The notes under the pieces are model-generated. The model did not search any database. It was not told the origin of the DNA and worked only from the letters and a program-made list of their open reading frames with translations. Position numbers and translations under genes: made by a program. A stretch of DNA of 64,000 nt, taken from Pectobacterium atrosepticum. Its GTDB lineage: Bacteria; Pseudomonadota; Gammaproteobacteria; Enterobacterales; Enterobacteriaceae. Positions 21,873 to 30,652 of the stretch are shown piece after piece. The DNA lies in NCBI GenBank assembly GCA_019056595.1, contig CP036163.1, positions 868,001-932,000 on the forward strand, given 5' to 3'. How positions within the stretch are numbered: position 1 is the first letter of the stretch; every line of letters begins with the position of its first letter.

Positions 21873-22910
21873 CTAGAGTCGATTACGTAATAACAGCCAG
21901 ATAAACCATGGCGATCCCAGCGTAGCGGTAACCACGCCTATCGGCAACTCGGCTGAATTCAACGCAACGCGTGCGACCGTATCCGCCAGCAGCAAAACGC
22001 TACCGCCAGCCAATGCACATCCAGTCAATAAATAACGCTGATCGGTCAGTCCACATAGTCGCAACATGTGAGGAATAATCAATCCAATAAACGCAATAAT
22101 ACCGGCTAGCGCCACGCTCAACCCAACCTGTACGCCCATAACCAGCACGAGAACCGTCCGCCAGCGGTAAACTGGGATGCCCAACTGACGCGCCTGAATC
22201 TCACCCAGCGTCAGCCCGTTCAACACCGTGCCCTGACCGCTCAGCCACAGCAGCAGCGGCAATAGCGCCAGCATCAGCCAGCCGTGTCGCCAATCAATGC
22301 CGCTGAAACCGCCCATCATCCAGTACATCAACTGGCGTAAATCAAGACTGGTACTGAAATAGACCGCCCAGGTCATCACCGCGCTACAGATAATCCCGAG
22401 CGCAATGCCGATGAGTAGTAAACGGGTATTGGAAATATGACGGCGAGCAAAATGGAGTAACAGAAAGGTAATCAGTAGCGCACCGGCAATCGCACTCAGG
22501 CTTAACACCCAGACAGGTAAAAGTCCCTGCCCCAGCAGTACCGTTAGCACCAAGGCTACGCCTGCACCGTTCGCCACACCCAACAGCCCCGGTTCAGCCA
22601 ACGGATTATCAAAGACGGCCTGCATGACAGTGCCTGACATAGCCAGACTAGCGCCTACTAGCATCACGGCCAGCGTTCTGGGTAACCGCAGTTGCCAGAC
22701 AAAGAGTTGCTGAGCATCATCCAGCCAGGCCGTCGGCCAAATCCAGCGTTCCCCCGCGCACAAGCTGACAACCAGCGTGAGCACAAGAAACGCCAATAGC
22801 AGCGCCAGACTCCGACGATCGCGTCTGCACTGCTGTTGTTTTAGCTGGCTGTAATGGGGTAACTGCATCGCGTGTTTTAGCGGGATATCACCCGGCAGTA
22901 ATGGCTGCAT
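21873..22910 (-). CDS. btuC: Vitamin B12 ABC transporter permease BtuC
   Basis: FecCD-family inner-membrane permease for cobalamin, 345 residues with about ten membrane segments. Signatures are [26 protein letters not shown] near 75, [17 protein letters not shown] near 105, [12 protein letters not shown] near 190 and [21 protein letters not shown] near 265. It starts the btuCED order. In E. coli ihfA lies upstream; here the 168 bases upstream lead into a methyltransferase gene instead. An in-frame ATG at 22868 would give a shorter N terminus. Confidence 0.92.
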   Translation of the reverse strand: MQPLLPGDIPLKHAMQLPHYSQLKQQQCRRDRRSLALLLAFLVLTLVVSLCAGERWIWPTAWLDDAQQLFVWQLRLPRTLAVMLVGASLAMSGTVMQAVFDNPLAEPGLLGVANGAGVALVLTVLLGQGLLPVWVLSLSAIAGALLITFLLLHFARRHISNTRLLLIGIALGIICSAVMTWAVYFSTSLDLRQLMYWMMGGFSGIDWRHGWLMLALLPLLLWLSGQGTVLNGLTLGEIQARQLGIPVYRWRTVLVLVMGVQVGLSVALAGIIAFIGLIIPHMLRLCGLTDQRYLLTGCALAGGSVLLLADTVARVALNSAELPIGVVTATLGSPWFIWLLLRNRL

Positions 22911-23078
22911 TGTTCACCGTAACAAGGAATCCAGCGCAATAAGAGCATATTCCCTAACGGTTCTACCGCTTGGGGCATCTCTAAACGTTGTCACGTATGT
23001 TAAACGATTTCGCCTGCCTTACACGCTTTTTCCTTGTTGCCGCTACACGTCAAAAGGACGTAGCGCCGCATACTGTCA

Positions 23079-23843
23079 TTACTTGGTGCTGCACACGGCA
23101 ATATAGTTAAGCTGGTTCCGATTGCGGCGGAAGGTATGAAACATGTTGAAGAACATGCTGCGATTTTCTTTTTTCAGCGCATTTTTTACGATACGCGCCG
23201 CACCGGCCACGCCTTCATCATAAATCAGCCCTTGTGGCGTCAGCAGCGTCATCGCGCCGTTATCATAGTTGACCTTGCTAAAACCACATTCCTGAAACAG
23301 CGTAACCCAGCGTTCACGCAGCATCGGCTGAGCGTGTACGTTGATCGCTTTATGCATCTGTTCCACCGCCTGCAACGCTCCAGTATCCTTCTCGGAAAGC
23401 AGCATGATATCGTGGGTAATGAGGCGACCGCCCGGCTTCAGCACGCGATAATACTCGGCAATAATGCGACTCTTGGCCTTATCGGCATACATGGTCAGCA
23501 TGGCTTCATTAATCACCACGTCAAAGTGATTATCGGGAAACGGCAGTTCCAGCGCATTCGCCTGCATAATCGTGACCTGTGAGGCCAGACCGTTCGCCGC
23601 CACATTTTCCTGCGCCTTCTGTAGTGCCGCTTTATCCATGTCAGCGCCGATGACCTTGCAGCCAAAGCGACGCGCGATTTCCATCGCAGTGGTGCCCATA
23701 TTGCAGGCCACTTCCAGCACCACGCTGTCCTGCCGGAACGCCGCCTGACTCAGTAGCCACTCGGTTGCCTTTCTGCCGCCGGGGCGCAGGCGTTTTTTCC
23801 CCAATCGGGCTAAGAATTTATGTCCTGCTTCATGATCGCTCAT
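23079..23843 (-). CDS. SAM-dependent class I methyltransferase (UbiE-like fold), substrate unknown
   Basis: 254 residues with a Rossmann-type methyltransferase core. Motif I is VVLEVACNMGTTAMEIARRFG (about 42-62), followed by VIGADMDKAAL, then FDVVINEAMLTMYADK and VLKPGGRLITHD. A lysine/arginine-rich head and a tail ending in NQLNYIAVCSTK flank the core. A good Shine-Dalgarno (AGGAG) precedes the ATG. It lies 38 bases after the cupin gene on the same strand, next to a divergent Crp/Fnr regulator, so the two probably form an operon under that regulator. The substrate cannot be told. Confidence 0.8.
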   Translation of the reverse strand: MSDHEAGHKFLARLGKKRLRPGGRKATEWLLSQAAFRQDSVVLEVACNMGTTAMEIARRFGCKVIGADMDKAALQKAQENVAANGLASQVTIMQANALELPFPDNHFDVVINEAMLTMYADKAKSRIIAEYYRVLKPGGRLITHDIMLLSEKDTGALQAVEQMHKAINVHAQPMLRERWVTLFQECGFSKVNYDNGAMTLLTPQGLIYDEGVAGAARIVKNALKKENRSMFFNMFHTFRRNRNQLNYIAVCSTK

Positions 23844-23881
23844 ACTGTCACTCCTTCATTCGGTGTTATCGCAGTTGCCGT

Positions 23882-24223
23882 TTACTGAGCTTTCAGCGTC
23901 TTCAACATGGTCAGCAACATACGTGACGACTGCTGCGCATCGACGGCGTGAGGGATATTGGCAGGCATACGCACCAGCGTGCCGGGCTGTGCGACGACGG
24001 GTTCCCCCCCGATCGTCAGCAATAATTCACCTTCAAGTACCATAACCAGTGCATCATAAGGCGCACTGTGTTCGCTCAACCCCTGTCCTTGGTCGAAGGC
24101 AAATAGCGTGACATTGCCGCCGTCGGTACGGGCCAGTACGCGACTGGCGATACCGTGTTCGGTTGGGGTAATCAATTCATGGAGAACCAGCGCCTGTGCC
24201 GCCGGAAGGGTATTTTCTTTCAT
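23882..24223 (-). CDS. Small cupin-domain protein
   Basis: 113 residues forming one cupin barrel. The first motif is seen in GQGLSEHSAPYDALVMVLEGELLL (about 47-70) and the second in GTLVRMPANIPHAVDA (about 83-98). The metal-ligand set looks partial: one histidine in SEHSAPYD and one in IPHAV. It may be a sensor or a small enzyme. It is first in a likely two-gene operon with the methyltransferase and divergent from the Crp/Fnr regulator. Confidence 0.78.
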   Translation of the reverse strand: MKENTLPAAQALVLHELITPTEHGIASRVLARTDGGNVTLFAFDQGQGLSEHSAPYDALVMVLEGELLLTIGGEPVVAQPGTLVRMPANIPHAVDAQQSSRMLLTMLKTLKAQ

Positions 24224-24265
24224 GGAAACGCTCCGCTATTTTCGATTCAGCGTGCCGTGATTTTG

Positions 24266-24284
24266 CTTGCTGAATTCATGCAAG
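24266..24284. promoter_or_regulatory. Inverted repeat between cupin and Crp/Fnr regulator genes
   Basis: CTTGC (24266-24270) and GCAAG (24280-24284) flank TGAATTCAT. The dyad lies in the 116-base divergent region and is a candidate operator for the adjacent Crp/Fnr protein. It matches neither the CRP nor the FNR consensus. Confidence 0.4.
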
Positions 24285-24339
24285 TGATTATTATTTTCAT
24301 TTACTAGTTTGATGGTAATACCAGCCTCTGGGAGGGCAA

Positions 24340-25056
24340 ATGACATTTGTCAAAAAGGCACTATCACCCGATGAATACGGCGAAGTGCTGTTTCAGCATG
24401 ACTGGATGCGCGGTGAACCCAGCGACGTGGTGTGCGAGTTATTGGCAAAAAGCGAGCGCCTGTTTTTCCGGCAGGATGATGTTCTGTTTCGCGAAGGCGA
24501 CAAAATGCAGCACTGTTTGCTGGTTGAAACGGGAAAATTGCAGGCTTTTCGCCATACCTATGGTGGAGACGAGAAAATTTTCGGGCAGTTTGAACGTGGT
24601 GAGTTTGTCGCGATTGCCGCCGTCTTTATGGATCACGGCCGTTTCCCGATGAATATCCGTGCGCTAAGCGATGGCCACACGCTGATGATTCCGCGGCAGG
24701 ATATTCATCAGTTTTGTTTGCAACGTCCTGAGTTGGCGCTGCGTTTGCTGAATTATCTGGGCAAAAAGCTCTACTCAACGATCAACCAAATCGACTGGCT
24801 GACCTCCAGCTCTGCGCCACAGCGTCTGGCGGATTACCTATTGCGGCAACACCACATTCAGCAAACTCAGCATCTGACATTGCCGGTGAGCCGGGGACAG
24901 CTCGCCACGTCATTGGGGATGCGCGGTGAAACATTGAGTCGATTGATGTCCGACTGGAAGCGGCAAGGTCACATTACCTATCGGGGCCATCAGGTGGAAT
25001 TGTGCGATCTGAATTATCTGAAAGAACTGGCTGCCGAGGCAAGAAGGACATTCTGA
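24340..25056 (+). CDS. Crp/Fnr-family transcriptional regulator
   Basis: 238 residues: a cyclic-nucleotide-binding-like beta barrel (about 38-150), a dimerisation helix and a winged helix (about 165-225) with recognition motif VSRGQLATSLGMRGETLSRLMSDWKRQGHI. It lacks the N-terminal cysteine cluster of FNR, so it should not sense oxygen through an Fe-S cluster. A heme- or NO-sensing DNR type or a ligand-free type are alternatives that the sequence does not decide. A strong GGAGG site lies before the ATG. It probably controls the divergent cupin-methyltransferase pair. Confidence 0.85.
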   Translation: MTFVKKALSPDEYGEVLFQHDWMRGEPSDVVCELLAKSERLFFRQDDVLFREGDKMQHCLLVETGKLQAFRHTYGGDEKIFGQFERGEFVAIAAVFMDHGRFPMNIRALSDGHTLMIPRQDIHQFCLQRPELALRLLNYLGKKLYSTINQIDWLTSSSAPQRLADYLLRQHHIQQTQHLTLPVSRGQLATSLGMRGETLSRLMSDWKRQGHITYRGHQVELCDLNYLKELAAEARRTF

Positions 25057-25211
25057 CGGGGATAACTGATTATGCTAAGGCTTTGTAAGATGAAGCATAG
25101 CGGTGCTATAGAACAACATTGGATATACATTTTGACAATTGTCATTCCCCCATCACCGGATTATCAACTACGCTTAGCTTACATTGATGAGAATAGCTCT
25201 CATTAACATAA

Positions 25212-25239
25212 GTATCTCATTAACATCGTGATGAGATAC
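25212..25239 (+). promoter_or_regulatory. Inverted repeat ahead of the small open frame
   Basis: A perfect 9-bp inverted repeat, GTATCTCAT (25212-25220) and ATGAGATAC (25231-25239), surrounds 10 bases. Just upstream a direct repeat CTCATTAACAT occurs at 25197-25207 and 25216-25226, and TGAGAATAGCTCTCA (about 25189-25203) is a loose Fur-like 7-1-7 dyad. Confidence 0.45.
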
Positions 25240-25254
25240 CGTGAGGGTAACGCT

Positions 25255-25506
25255 ATGCTAGGCTTTCTCCGACGAACCTTATCTCTTCATGGAGCGCGGT
25301 CATTCCATGCACTGTCACGCAATAACGGCCAACAGCCGCCGCATCCGCAGACGGCCGTGCCGACAGAAACCGCAGTCCATGCTCGCTGTAGCGAGAGCGA
25401 ATATTGTTTCTTTAATCACGCCGCCATGTTGCCATTCGATCAGCTTGACGAATGTTGCTACAGCAACGATCGACAAGAGAAAGCGTCATCCTCACACGAT
25501 TCATGA
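25255..25506 (+). CDS. Possible small protein of 83 residues, unknown
   Basis: I do not recognise this frame. It begins MLGFLRRTLSL with GAGGG ten bases upstream, is rich in Ser, His and Cys (CSESEYC, ECCYS) and has no membrane segment. Its stop lies inside the stem of a good intrinsic terminator (25479-25520), so the region looks like a real transcription unit. The product may equally be a small RNA. Confidence 0.25.
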   Translation: MLGFLRRTLSLHGARSFHALSRNNGQQPPHPQTAVPTETAVHARCSESEYCFFNHAAMLPFDQLDECCYSNDRQEKASSSHDS

Positions 25507-25520
25507 CGCTTTCACTTTTT
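25479..25520 (+). terminator. Intrinsic terminator of an unexplained + strand unit
   Basis: An 11-bp perfect stem, GAAAGCGTCAT (25479-25489) with ATGACGCTTTC (25503-25513), has a 13-base loop and is followed by ACTTTTT. It may also end the opposing cobB transcript. Confidence 0.75.
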
Positions 25521-25528
25521 GCTGGCGC

Positions 25529-26359
25529 TTAAAACGTAATGCTTTTGCCACGCGTCAGCCAGGCACTGACAAACTCGGGCACTACGGTGCTGGCAGGGCC
25601 GTAAATTTTTTCATCAAACTGGCTTTCTACCTGACTGGGTTCCAGATTCAGTTCCAGCGTGTAGGCACCGTGCGAGTGGGCTTCATGGACAAAGCCAGCG
25701 GCGGGATAGACGTGCCCGGACGTACCAATCGCGATAAAGTAATCCGCCTGCGACAGCGCATGGTAAATCTTGTCCATGTGCAACGGCATTTCACCAAACC
25801 ATACAATATGCGGGCGTAACGGCGCGGGAAATTGGCAACAGTGGCAGCGTTCACCGACGGCGAGATCGTCCCTCCACTCAAAAATCTGTCCACTTTGGCT
25901 ACAGCGTATCTTCAGTAGTTCACCGTGCATATGAATGACGCGCTGGCTGCCAGCACGTTCATGTAGGTTATCGATATTCTGTGTGATCAGTTGAAAATTG
26001 TCTTCCAGCATCGCTTCCAGATTCGCCAACGCCAGATGCGCGGCATTGGGCACAATTTCCGGCTGCTGTAGCTGACGACGACGGGCGTTATAAAATTCCT
26101 GCACCAGTTCGGGGTTGCGCTGAAAACCTTCAGGTGTTGCGACATCCTCAACGCGGTGTTCTTCCCACAGGCCATCGGCTGCGCGAAAGGTACGAATACC
26201 CGATTCTGCTGAAATGCCTGCGCCCGTCAATACCACAACGCGCGGCTTTTTCACTTCGCTTGCGGCCAGATAATCACGATGGAAAATACGCGCCCGAAGA
26301 CGCTGTTGCCGCATACGCTTTCCCTTGTGAAAACGCCCTAATCGTTGACGCGTATACAT
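25529..26359 (-). CDS. cobB: NAD-dependent protein deacylase CobB (sirtuin)
   Basis: Removes acetyl and succinyl groups from lysines using NAD, regulating for example acetyl-CoA synthetase. The 276 residues have a basic N-terminal extension like the long E. coli form, then the NAD site [19 protein letters not shown] (about 41-59), the Tyr-x-x-Arg acyl pocket in FYNARRR, the catalytic histidine in VIHMHGELL, the zinc cysteines in CSQSG and CHCCQ and a final [12 protein letters not shown]. It is last in the lolCDE-nagK-cobB gene run. Confidence 0.94.
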   Translation of the reverse strand: MYTRQRLGRFHKGKRMRQQRLRARIFHRDYLAASEVKKPRVVVLTGAGISAESGIRTFRAADGLWEEHRVEDVATPEGFQRNPELVQEFYNARRRQLQQPEIVPNAAHLALANLEAMLEDNFQLITQNIDNLHERAGSQRVIHMHGELLKIRCSQSGQIFEWRDDLAVGERCHCCQFPAPLRPHIVWFGEMPLHMDKIYHALSQADYFIAIGTSGHVYPAAGFVHEAHSHGAYTLELNLEPSQVESQFDEKIYGPASTVVPEFVSAWLTRGKSITF

Positions 26360-26370
26360 ACTTTCTCCAG

Positions 26371-27282
26371 CTAGTTATCCATTAAGTGTAGCAACGCCGC
26401 GCCACGTACGCCGCCCGCATCGCCATGACGCGCTTTCTCTATACGTGGCAGTTTCGCAATCGGTAAAAGTCGCGAAGGAAGACGCGTCGGCAAAATTTGA
26501 TAAATTTCGTCAAAATTAGACAGGCCGCCGCCCAATACTAACAAATGCGGGTCGAACAGGGTCAGCAGATTACCCAGACAGGCCGCCAGTAAATCCATAA
26601 AACGATCGACAAACTCTAGCGCTTTCTCTTCTCCGCCACGATAGTGCCGGATGATAGTTACCGCTGGCAGGGCTTCGCCATACAGATGCTCGTATAACCA
26701 CTCAAAACCACGGCCAGAAATATAGTTTTCGATACAGCCGAATTGCCCACAGCCGCATTTCACGCGGGGAATATCCACGCCGATGATATCCAACGCGTCA
26801 GACGGCAGGCGGAGATGACCGAACTCACCCGCGATACCGTTGCGCCCGTCCACCGGACGTCCGTTAATCACCAGTCCACCACCCAGTCCTGTGCCCAAAA
26901 TCAGCCCTAACACGACAGGATAGGAACGGAATTCCGCGTCCCAAGCCTCAGACAGCACAAAGCAGTTGGCGTCGTTGCTAATGCGAACGTCGCGCTGCAA
27001 GCGCTGTGACAAGTCAATCCGCAGCGGTTTTCCCATCGTCGCAGGCAGGTTGGCTGTAAATAACGCTCCGCTTTCATCCTGGATGCCCGGTACGCCGATA
27101 CCCACACTCCCCAACACGCCAACCTGTGCGTCGGCTTCATGCACCAGATCGATCAGCGTAGTGAGCAGATCATCATAATTATTGCGCGGGGTCGGTACCC
27201 GCTTTTGCCACACCTTGTTCAGCTCAGCGTCGAACACGCCCAGCTCAATTTTCGTGCCGCCCATGTCAAAACCGTAGTACAT
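26371..27282 (-). CDS. nagK: N-acetyl-D-glucosamine kinase NagK
   Basis: ROK-family kinase that phosphorylates GlcNAc freed in the cytoplasm during murein recycling. The 303 residues start [18 protein letters not shown] (phosphate-binding loop) and include [32 protein letters not shown] and the zinc motif [17 protein letters not shown]. NagZ, which frees GlcNAc, is encoded 15 kb away. The gap to cobB is 11 bases. Confidence 0.94.
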   Translation of the reverse strand: MYYGFDMGGTKIELGVFDAELNKVWQKRVPTPRNNYDDLLTTLIDLVHEADAQVGVLGSVGIGVPGIQDESGALFTANLPATMGKPLRIDLSQRLQRDVRISNDANCFVLSEAWDAEFRSYPVVLGLILGTGLGGGLVINGRPVDGRNGIAGEFGHLRLPSDALDIIGVDIPRVKCGCGQFGCIENYISGRGFEWLYEHLYGEALPAVTIIRHYRGGEEKALEFVDRFMDLLAACLGNLLTLFDPHLLVLGGGLSNFDEIYQILPTRLPSRLLPIAKLPRIEKARHGDAGGVRGAALLHLMDN

Positions 27283-27366
27283 GACTGCTCCTTAGGGTGT
27301 GATCGCATTGCCACACGATAGGGAATATCCCCGTCATCTCTCAAGCCGCATGTACGTTAGCTCGGC

Positions 27367-28614
27367 TTACTGTCCGCTCAACACGCGGGCTGGATCAATC
27401 CTGCTAGCACGTCGCGCCGGATACCAGCTGGCAATCAAACTCAACACCAGCGACGTTCCTAACACGATAAACACATCCATCAAATGCAATTCCGACGGCA
27501 GGAAATCGATAAAATAGATATCGCCGGACAGTAGCTTATGGCCGATGAGTGCTTCAATACCGCGAATCATCGGCGTCAGTTGCAAGGTGGCGATCACGCC
27601 GACCACAGCCCCTATCACACTGCCCAACAGCCCAGCCAATAGCCCGTACCAAATAAAGATAGCCCGAATCAGCCCATCTGACGCACCTAGCGTACGCAGA
27701 ACCGCGATATCGCTACTTTTGTCTTTCACCGCCATCACCAGCGTTGAAACAATATTAAAACAGGCCACGCCGATCACCAGGATCATCGCCAGATACATGA
27801 TGGTTCTCACCATCTGAATATCCCGATACATATAACCATAGGTGCCAATCCAACTGCGAATATGGACATAGAGATTCGTCGCTTTGCCTGCATCGCGCAC
27901 CAGTTTATTGGCAGAGAACACGTCGTTTGCCTTGATGGCGATCCCCGTCACGCTCTGCCCCATATCCAGATACTGCTGGGCATCCGCAAGCGGAATCAGC
28001 GCTAAGCTATGATCGAGCTGACCACTCAGTTGCAAAATACCGCTGACGTGGAGTCGGATGCGTTTAGGCTGCATCAGCTTCATTTCCGGATCGCTGTTCG
28101 GGATCATCACCGTGACCCAATCCCCTTGAGCAACATTCAGCGTTTTTGCCACGCCTTGACCGATAATGACCTGCTGCTCACCTGGGCGAAACCGCTGCCA
28201 GGCATCATTGAGAACATAGTTGGGCAACGCGCTGAGGTGTGTTTCCTGCTGCGGATCGACGCCTTTTACCTGAATAGCCTGAAGTTTAGCGCCGCTCTCT
28301 AGCAGCCCGGTGAAATTGATATAAGGCGCGGCGGCAGCGACGCCGGGCACCTGCTCGATGGTAGGTAGGAAGTCTTGCCAACCATCAAAAGGCTGATTAA
28401 CTGGCTCAATCTCGCCATGTGGCACCACCGCAAGAATGCGATTATTCAGTTCACGCTCAAACCCATTCATCGCACTCAGGCCGAGAATCAACACCGCCAC
28501 GCCGAGAGCGATACCCAGCGTCGAAATGACTGAAATCAGTGAAACCATGCCGCCACGCCGACGGCCACGGCTAAATCGCAGGCCAATCTGCAACGAGAGC
28601 GGAGGAAAGGTCAT
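27367..28614 (-). CDS. lolE: Lipoprotein release complex permease LolE
   Basis: Inner-membrane subunit of LolCDE, which extracts outer-membrane lipoproteins and passes them to LolA. The 415 residues have an N-terminal membrane helix ([24 protein letters not shown]), a large periplasmic domain (about 50-265) and three C-terminal helices of the FtsX type ending [21 protein letters not shown]. Its ATG overlaps the lolD stop (ATGA), so translation is coupled. Confidence 0.93.
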   Translation of the reverse strand: MTFPPLSLQIGLRFSRGRRRGGMVSLISVISTLGIALGVAVLILGLSAMNGFERELNNRILAVVPHGEIEPVNQPFDGWQDFLPTIEQVPGVAAAAPYINFTGLLESGAKLQAIQVKGVDPQQETHLSALPNYVLNDAWQRFRPGEQQVIIGQGVAKTLNVAQGDWVTVMIPNSDPEMKLMQPKRIRLHVSGILQLSGQLDHSLALIPLADAQQYLDMGQSVTGIAIKANDVFSANKLVRDAGKATNLYVHIRSWIGTYGYMYRDIQMVRTIMYLAMILVIGVACFNIVSTLVMAVKDKSSDIAVLRTLGASDGLIRAIFIWYGLLAGLLGSVIGAVVGVIATLQLTPMIRGIEALIGHKLLSGDIYFIDFLPSELHLMDVFIVLGTSLVLSLIASWYPARRASRIDPARVLSGQ

Positions 28615-29318
28615 TGCCGCGCTCCCATCAGGGTCAGTTCCTGCTGCAATTGACCGTCGCGCATTTCCAGTTGGCGGTTCAGTCGACCAGCCAATTGCAG
28701 GTCATGCGTCACCACCAGAAAGGCGGTTCCCTGACGAACGTTCAGCTCCCCCAGCAGTTCAAAGATGTTATCTGCCGTACGCTGATCGAGATTACCGGTC
28801 GGTTCATCCGCCAGCACCAGCGACGGGCTGTTAACCAAGGCTCTGGCAATAGCGACACGTTGTCGCTCACCGCCGGACAGTTCCGACGAACGGTGGTGGC
28901 TACGCGCTTCCAGCCCGACAGCCGCCAGCATTTCGCGTGCTTTATCCTGCGCCTGTGAAGTCGGTACTTTGCCAATCAGCAACGGCATCGCTACGTTTTC
29001 CAGCGCGGTGAAATCCGGCAGCAGATGGTGGAATTGATAAATAAAACCCAGTTCACGATTGCGCAAATCTGCTTTTGCTGCCGCCGATAGCGTACTCAAC
29101 GGTTGGCCTTTAAAGATAACCTCGCCTGACGTTGGCGTATCTAATCCACCCAGCACATGCAGCAGCGTACTTTTGCCCGAGCCAGAACTCCCGACTATCG
29201 CCATCATCTCACCACTGCTCATCTCAAAAGAGACATCGCGCAGCACGTCGGTAGACAGCTTGCCGTCCTGATAACGCTTGGACAGGCTAGTACACTGCAA
29301 TAATGATAAATCACTCAT
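28611..29318 (-). CDS. lolD: Lipoprotein release complex ATPase LolD
   Basis: Cytoplasmic ATPase of LolCDE, 235 residues from the ATG at 29318 ([12 protein letters not shown]), taken instead of 29387 because it matches the E. coli N terminus and overlaps the lolC stop by 8 bases. Motifs: Walker [12 protein letters not shown], the LolD-specific [25 protein letters not shown], signature LSGGERQR and Walker [13 protein letters not shown]. The gene is sandwiched between lolC and lolE with overlaps on both sides. Confidence 0.95.
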   Translation of the reverse strand: MSDLSLLQCTSLSKRYQDGKLSTDVLRDVSFEMSSGEMMAIVGSSGSGKSTLLHVLGGLDTPTSGEVIFKGQPLSTLSAAAKADLRNRELGFIYQFHHLLPDFTALENVAMPLLIGKVPTSQAQDKAREMLAAVGLEARSHHRSSELSGGERQRVAIARALVNSPSLVLADEPTGNLDQRTADNIFELLGELNVRQGTAFLVVTHDLQLAGRLNRQLEMRDGQLQQELTLMGARQ

Positions 29319-30513
29319 AACGTAAAGCCTCAGCGGGTTGAACGGTGGCAGCGCGCCATGATGGGTAAAGTGTCGATAAGAGGGCAATCACCATCGCGGA
29401 AATGGCGATAGTCACCACCTGCATGGGATCAATATCCACTGGCAACGCGGCACCATCCAGTAATACGCCCAGCACTGGCATCAGCGTATTCAGTTGGCTG
29501 GCCAATAACGCCCCCAGCAATGCCCCTAACAACGCGCCAACAATGCCAGCGCTGCCCCCCTGCACCATAAACACCGCCATCACCTGACGTTGAGTCAGCC
29601 CCTGCGTTTGCAGAATGGCGACTTCTCCCTGTTTTTCCATCACCAGTAAACCCAGCGAGGTAATAATATTGAACGCGGCCACAGCAACGATCAGGCTGAG
29701 CAACAGCCCCATCATGTTTTTCTCCATGCGAACGGCCTGAAACAGCTCACCTTTACGCTCGCGCCAGTCTTTCCAGACCGTGCCTTCCGGCAGCGTTTGC
29801 GTACTCAACGTATCAACCGACAGCGGCTTTTCCAGCCACAAACGCCAACCGGTAATGTGGTTCGCCGGATAGCGCATCAGGCGCGAAGCATCCTGTTGGT
29901 TCACCAACAGTTGGTAGCTATCTACTTCACTGTTGGCGGCAAAGGTTCCGGCAACAGTGAAGATACGTTGGCTAGGAATACGCCCCATCGGCGTCAGTTG
30001 GCTAGCGCTCGTTACCATCATGCGTACCTGATCGCCCGTATTCACACCCAGTTGCTCGGCCAGTTTCTCACCCAAAATGGCCTGATACTGACCGGGTTGA
30101 AGCTGCTGCTGTTTGACGTTGACCAGATAGCGTGACAGCGGTTCCTTCTCGTCAGGGTCAATCCCCAACATCACGCCAACGGCGACGCTGCGAGCGCTTT
30201 GCAGCACCACATCGCCCGTTGTCAGCGGCGCAACACGCGTCACGCCTTCCAGCGAGTCTAGGGAAGAAGCAGGAATCAGCGCGGGGTTCAGCGAACCTTG
30301 CGGCGTAGAGATCACCGCCTGAGGCATCACGCCCAGAATGTTGCCTTCCAGTTCGCGCTCGAAGCCGTTCATGACGGAAAGCACGGTGACCAGCGCCATC
30401 ACGCCCAGCGTGATGCCAATGGCGGATAACCAGGAGACAAACCGGCCGAAGCGGTCTGATGCACGCCCACGCATATAACGTAGGCCAATAAATAAAGCGA
30501 CAGGTTGATACAT
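29311..30513 (-). CDS. lolC: Lipoprotein release complex permease LolC
   Basis: Partner permease of LolE, 400 residues. The membrane segment [37 protein letters not shown] leads into the periplasmic domain that recruits LolA, and FtsX-type helices end in [18 protein letters not shown]. It is first in the lolCDE operon and divergent from mfd; the 139-base gap holds both promoters. Confidence 0.93.
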   Translation of the reverse strand: MYQPVALFIGLRYMRGRASDRFGRFVSWLSAIGITLGVMALVTVLSVMNGFERELEGNILGVMPQAVISTPQGSLNPALIPASSLDSLEGVTRVAPLTTGDVVLQSARSVAVGVMLGIDPDEKEPLSRYLVNVKQQQLQPGQYQAILGEKLAEQLGVNTGDQVRMMVTSASQLTPMGRIPSQRIFTVAGTFAANSEVDSYQLLVNQQDASRLMRYPANHITGWRLWLEKPLSVDTLSTQTLPEGTVWKDWRERKGELFQAVRMEKNMMGLLLSLIVAVAAFNIITSLGLLVMEKQGEVAILQTQGLTQRQVMAVFMVQGGSAGIVGALLGALLGALLASQLNTLMPVLGVLLDGAALPVDIDPMQVVTIAISAMVIALLSTLYPSWRAATVQPAEALRYE

Positions 30514-30652
30514 GAAATCCGTCTGGATAAGGTTGCCAAAGCAAAGTGATCAAGGATAATAAAGGGTAGTACTGCTTTATGGAACCCTAACACCCTCACT
30601 CTACGGCTTTTTCTTGGCCGGATGCAGGGGGACGAGACCCGATAATCAGATG

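Noticed and set aside
24266-24284. FNR or CRP site between cupin and regulator genes
   Set aside because: The dyad CTTGC-N9-GCAAG lacks TTGAT-N4-ATCAA and TGTGA-N6-TCACA; it is kept only as a candidate operator of the local regulator.
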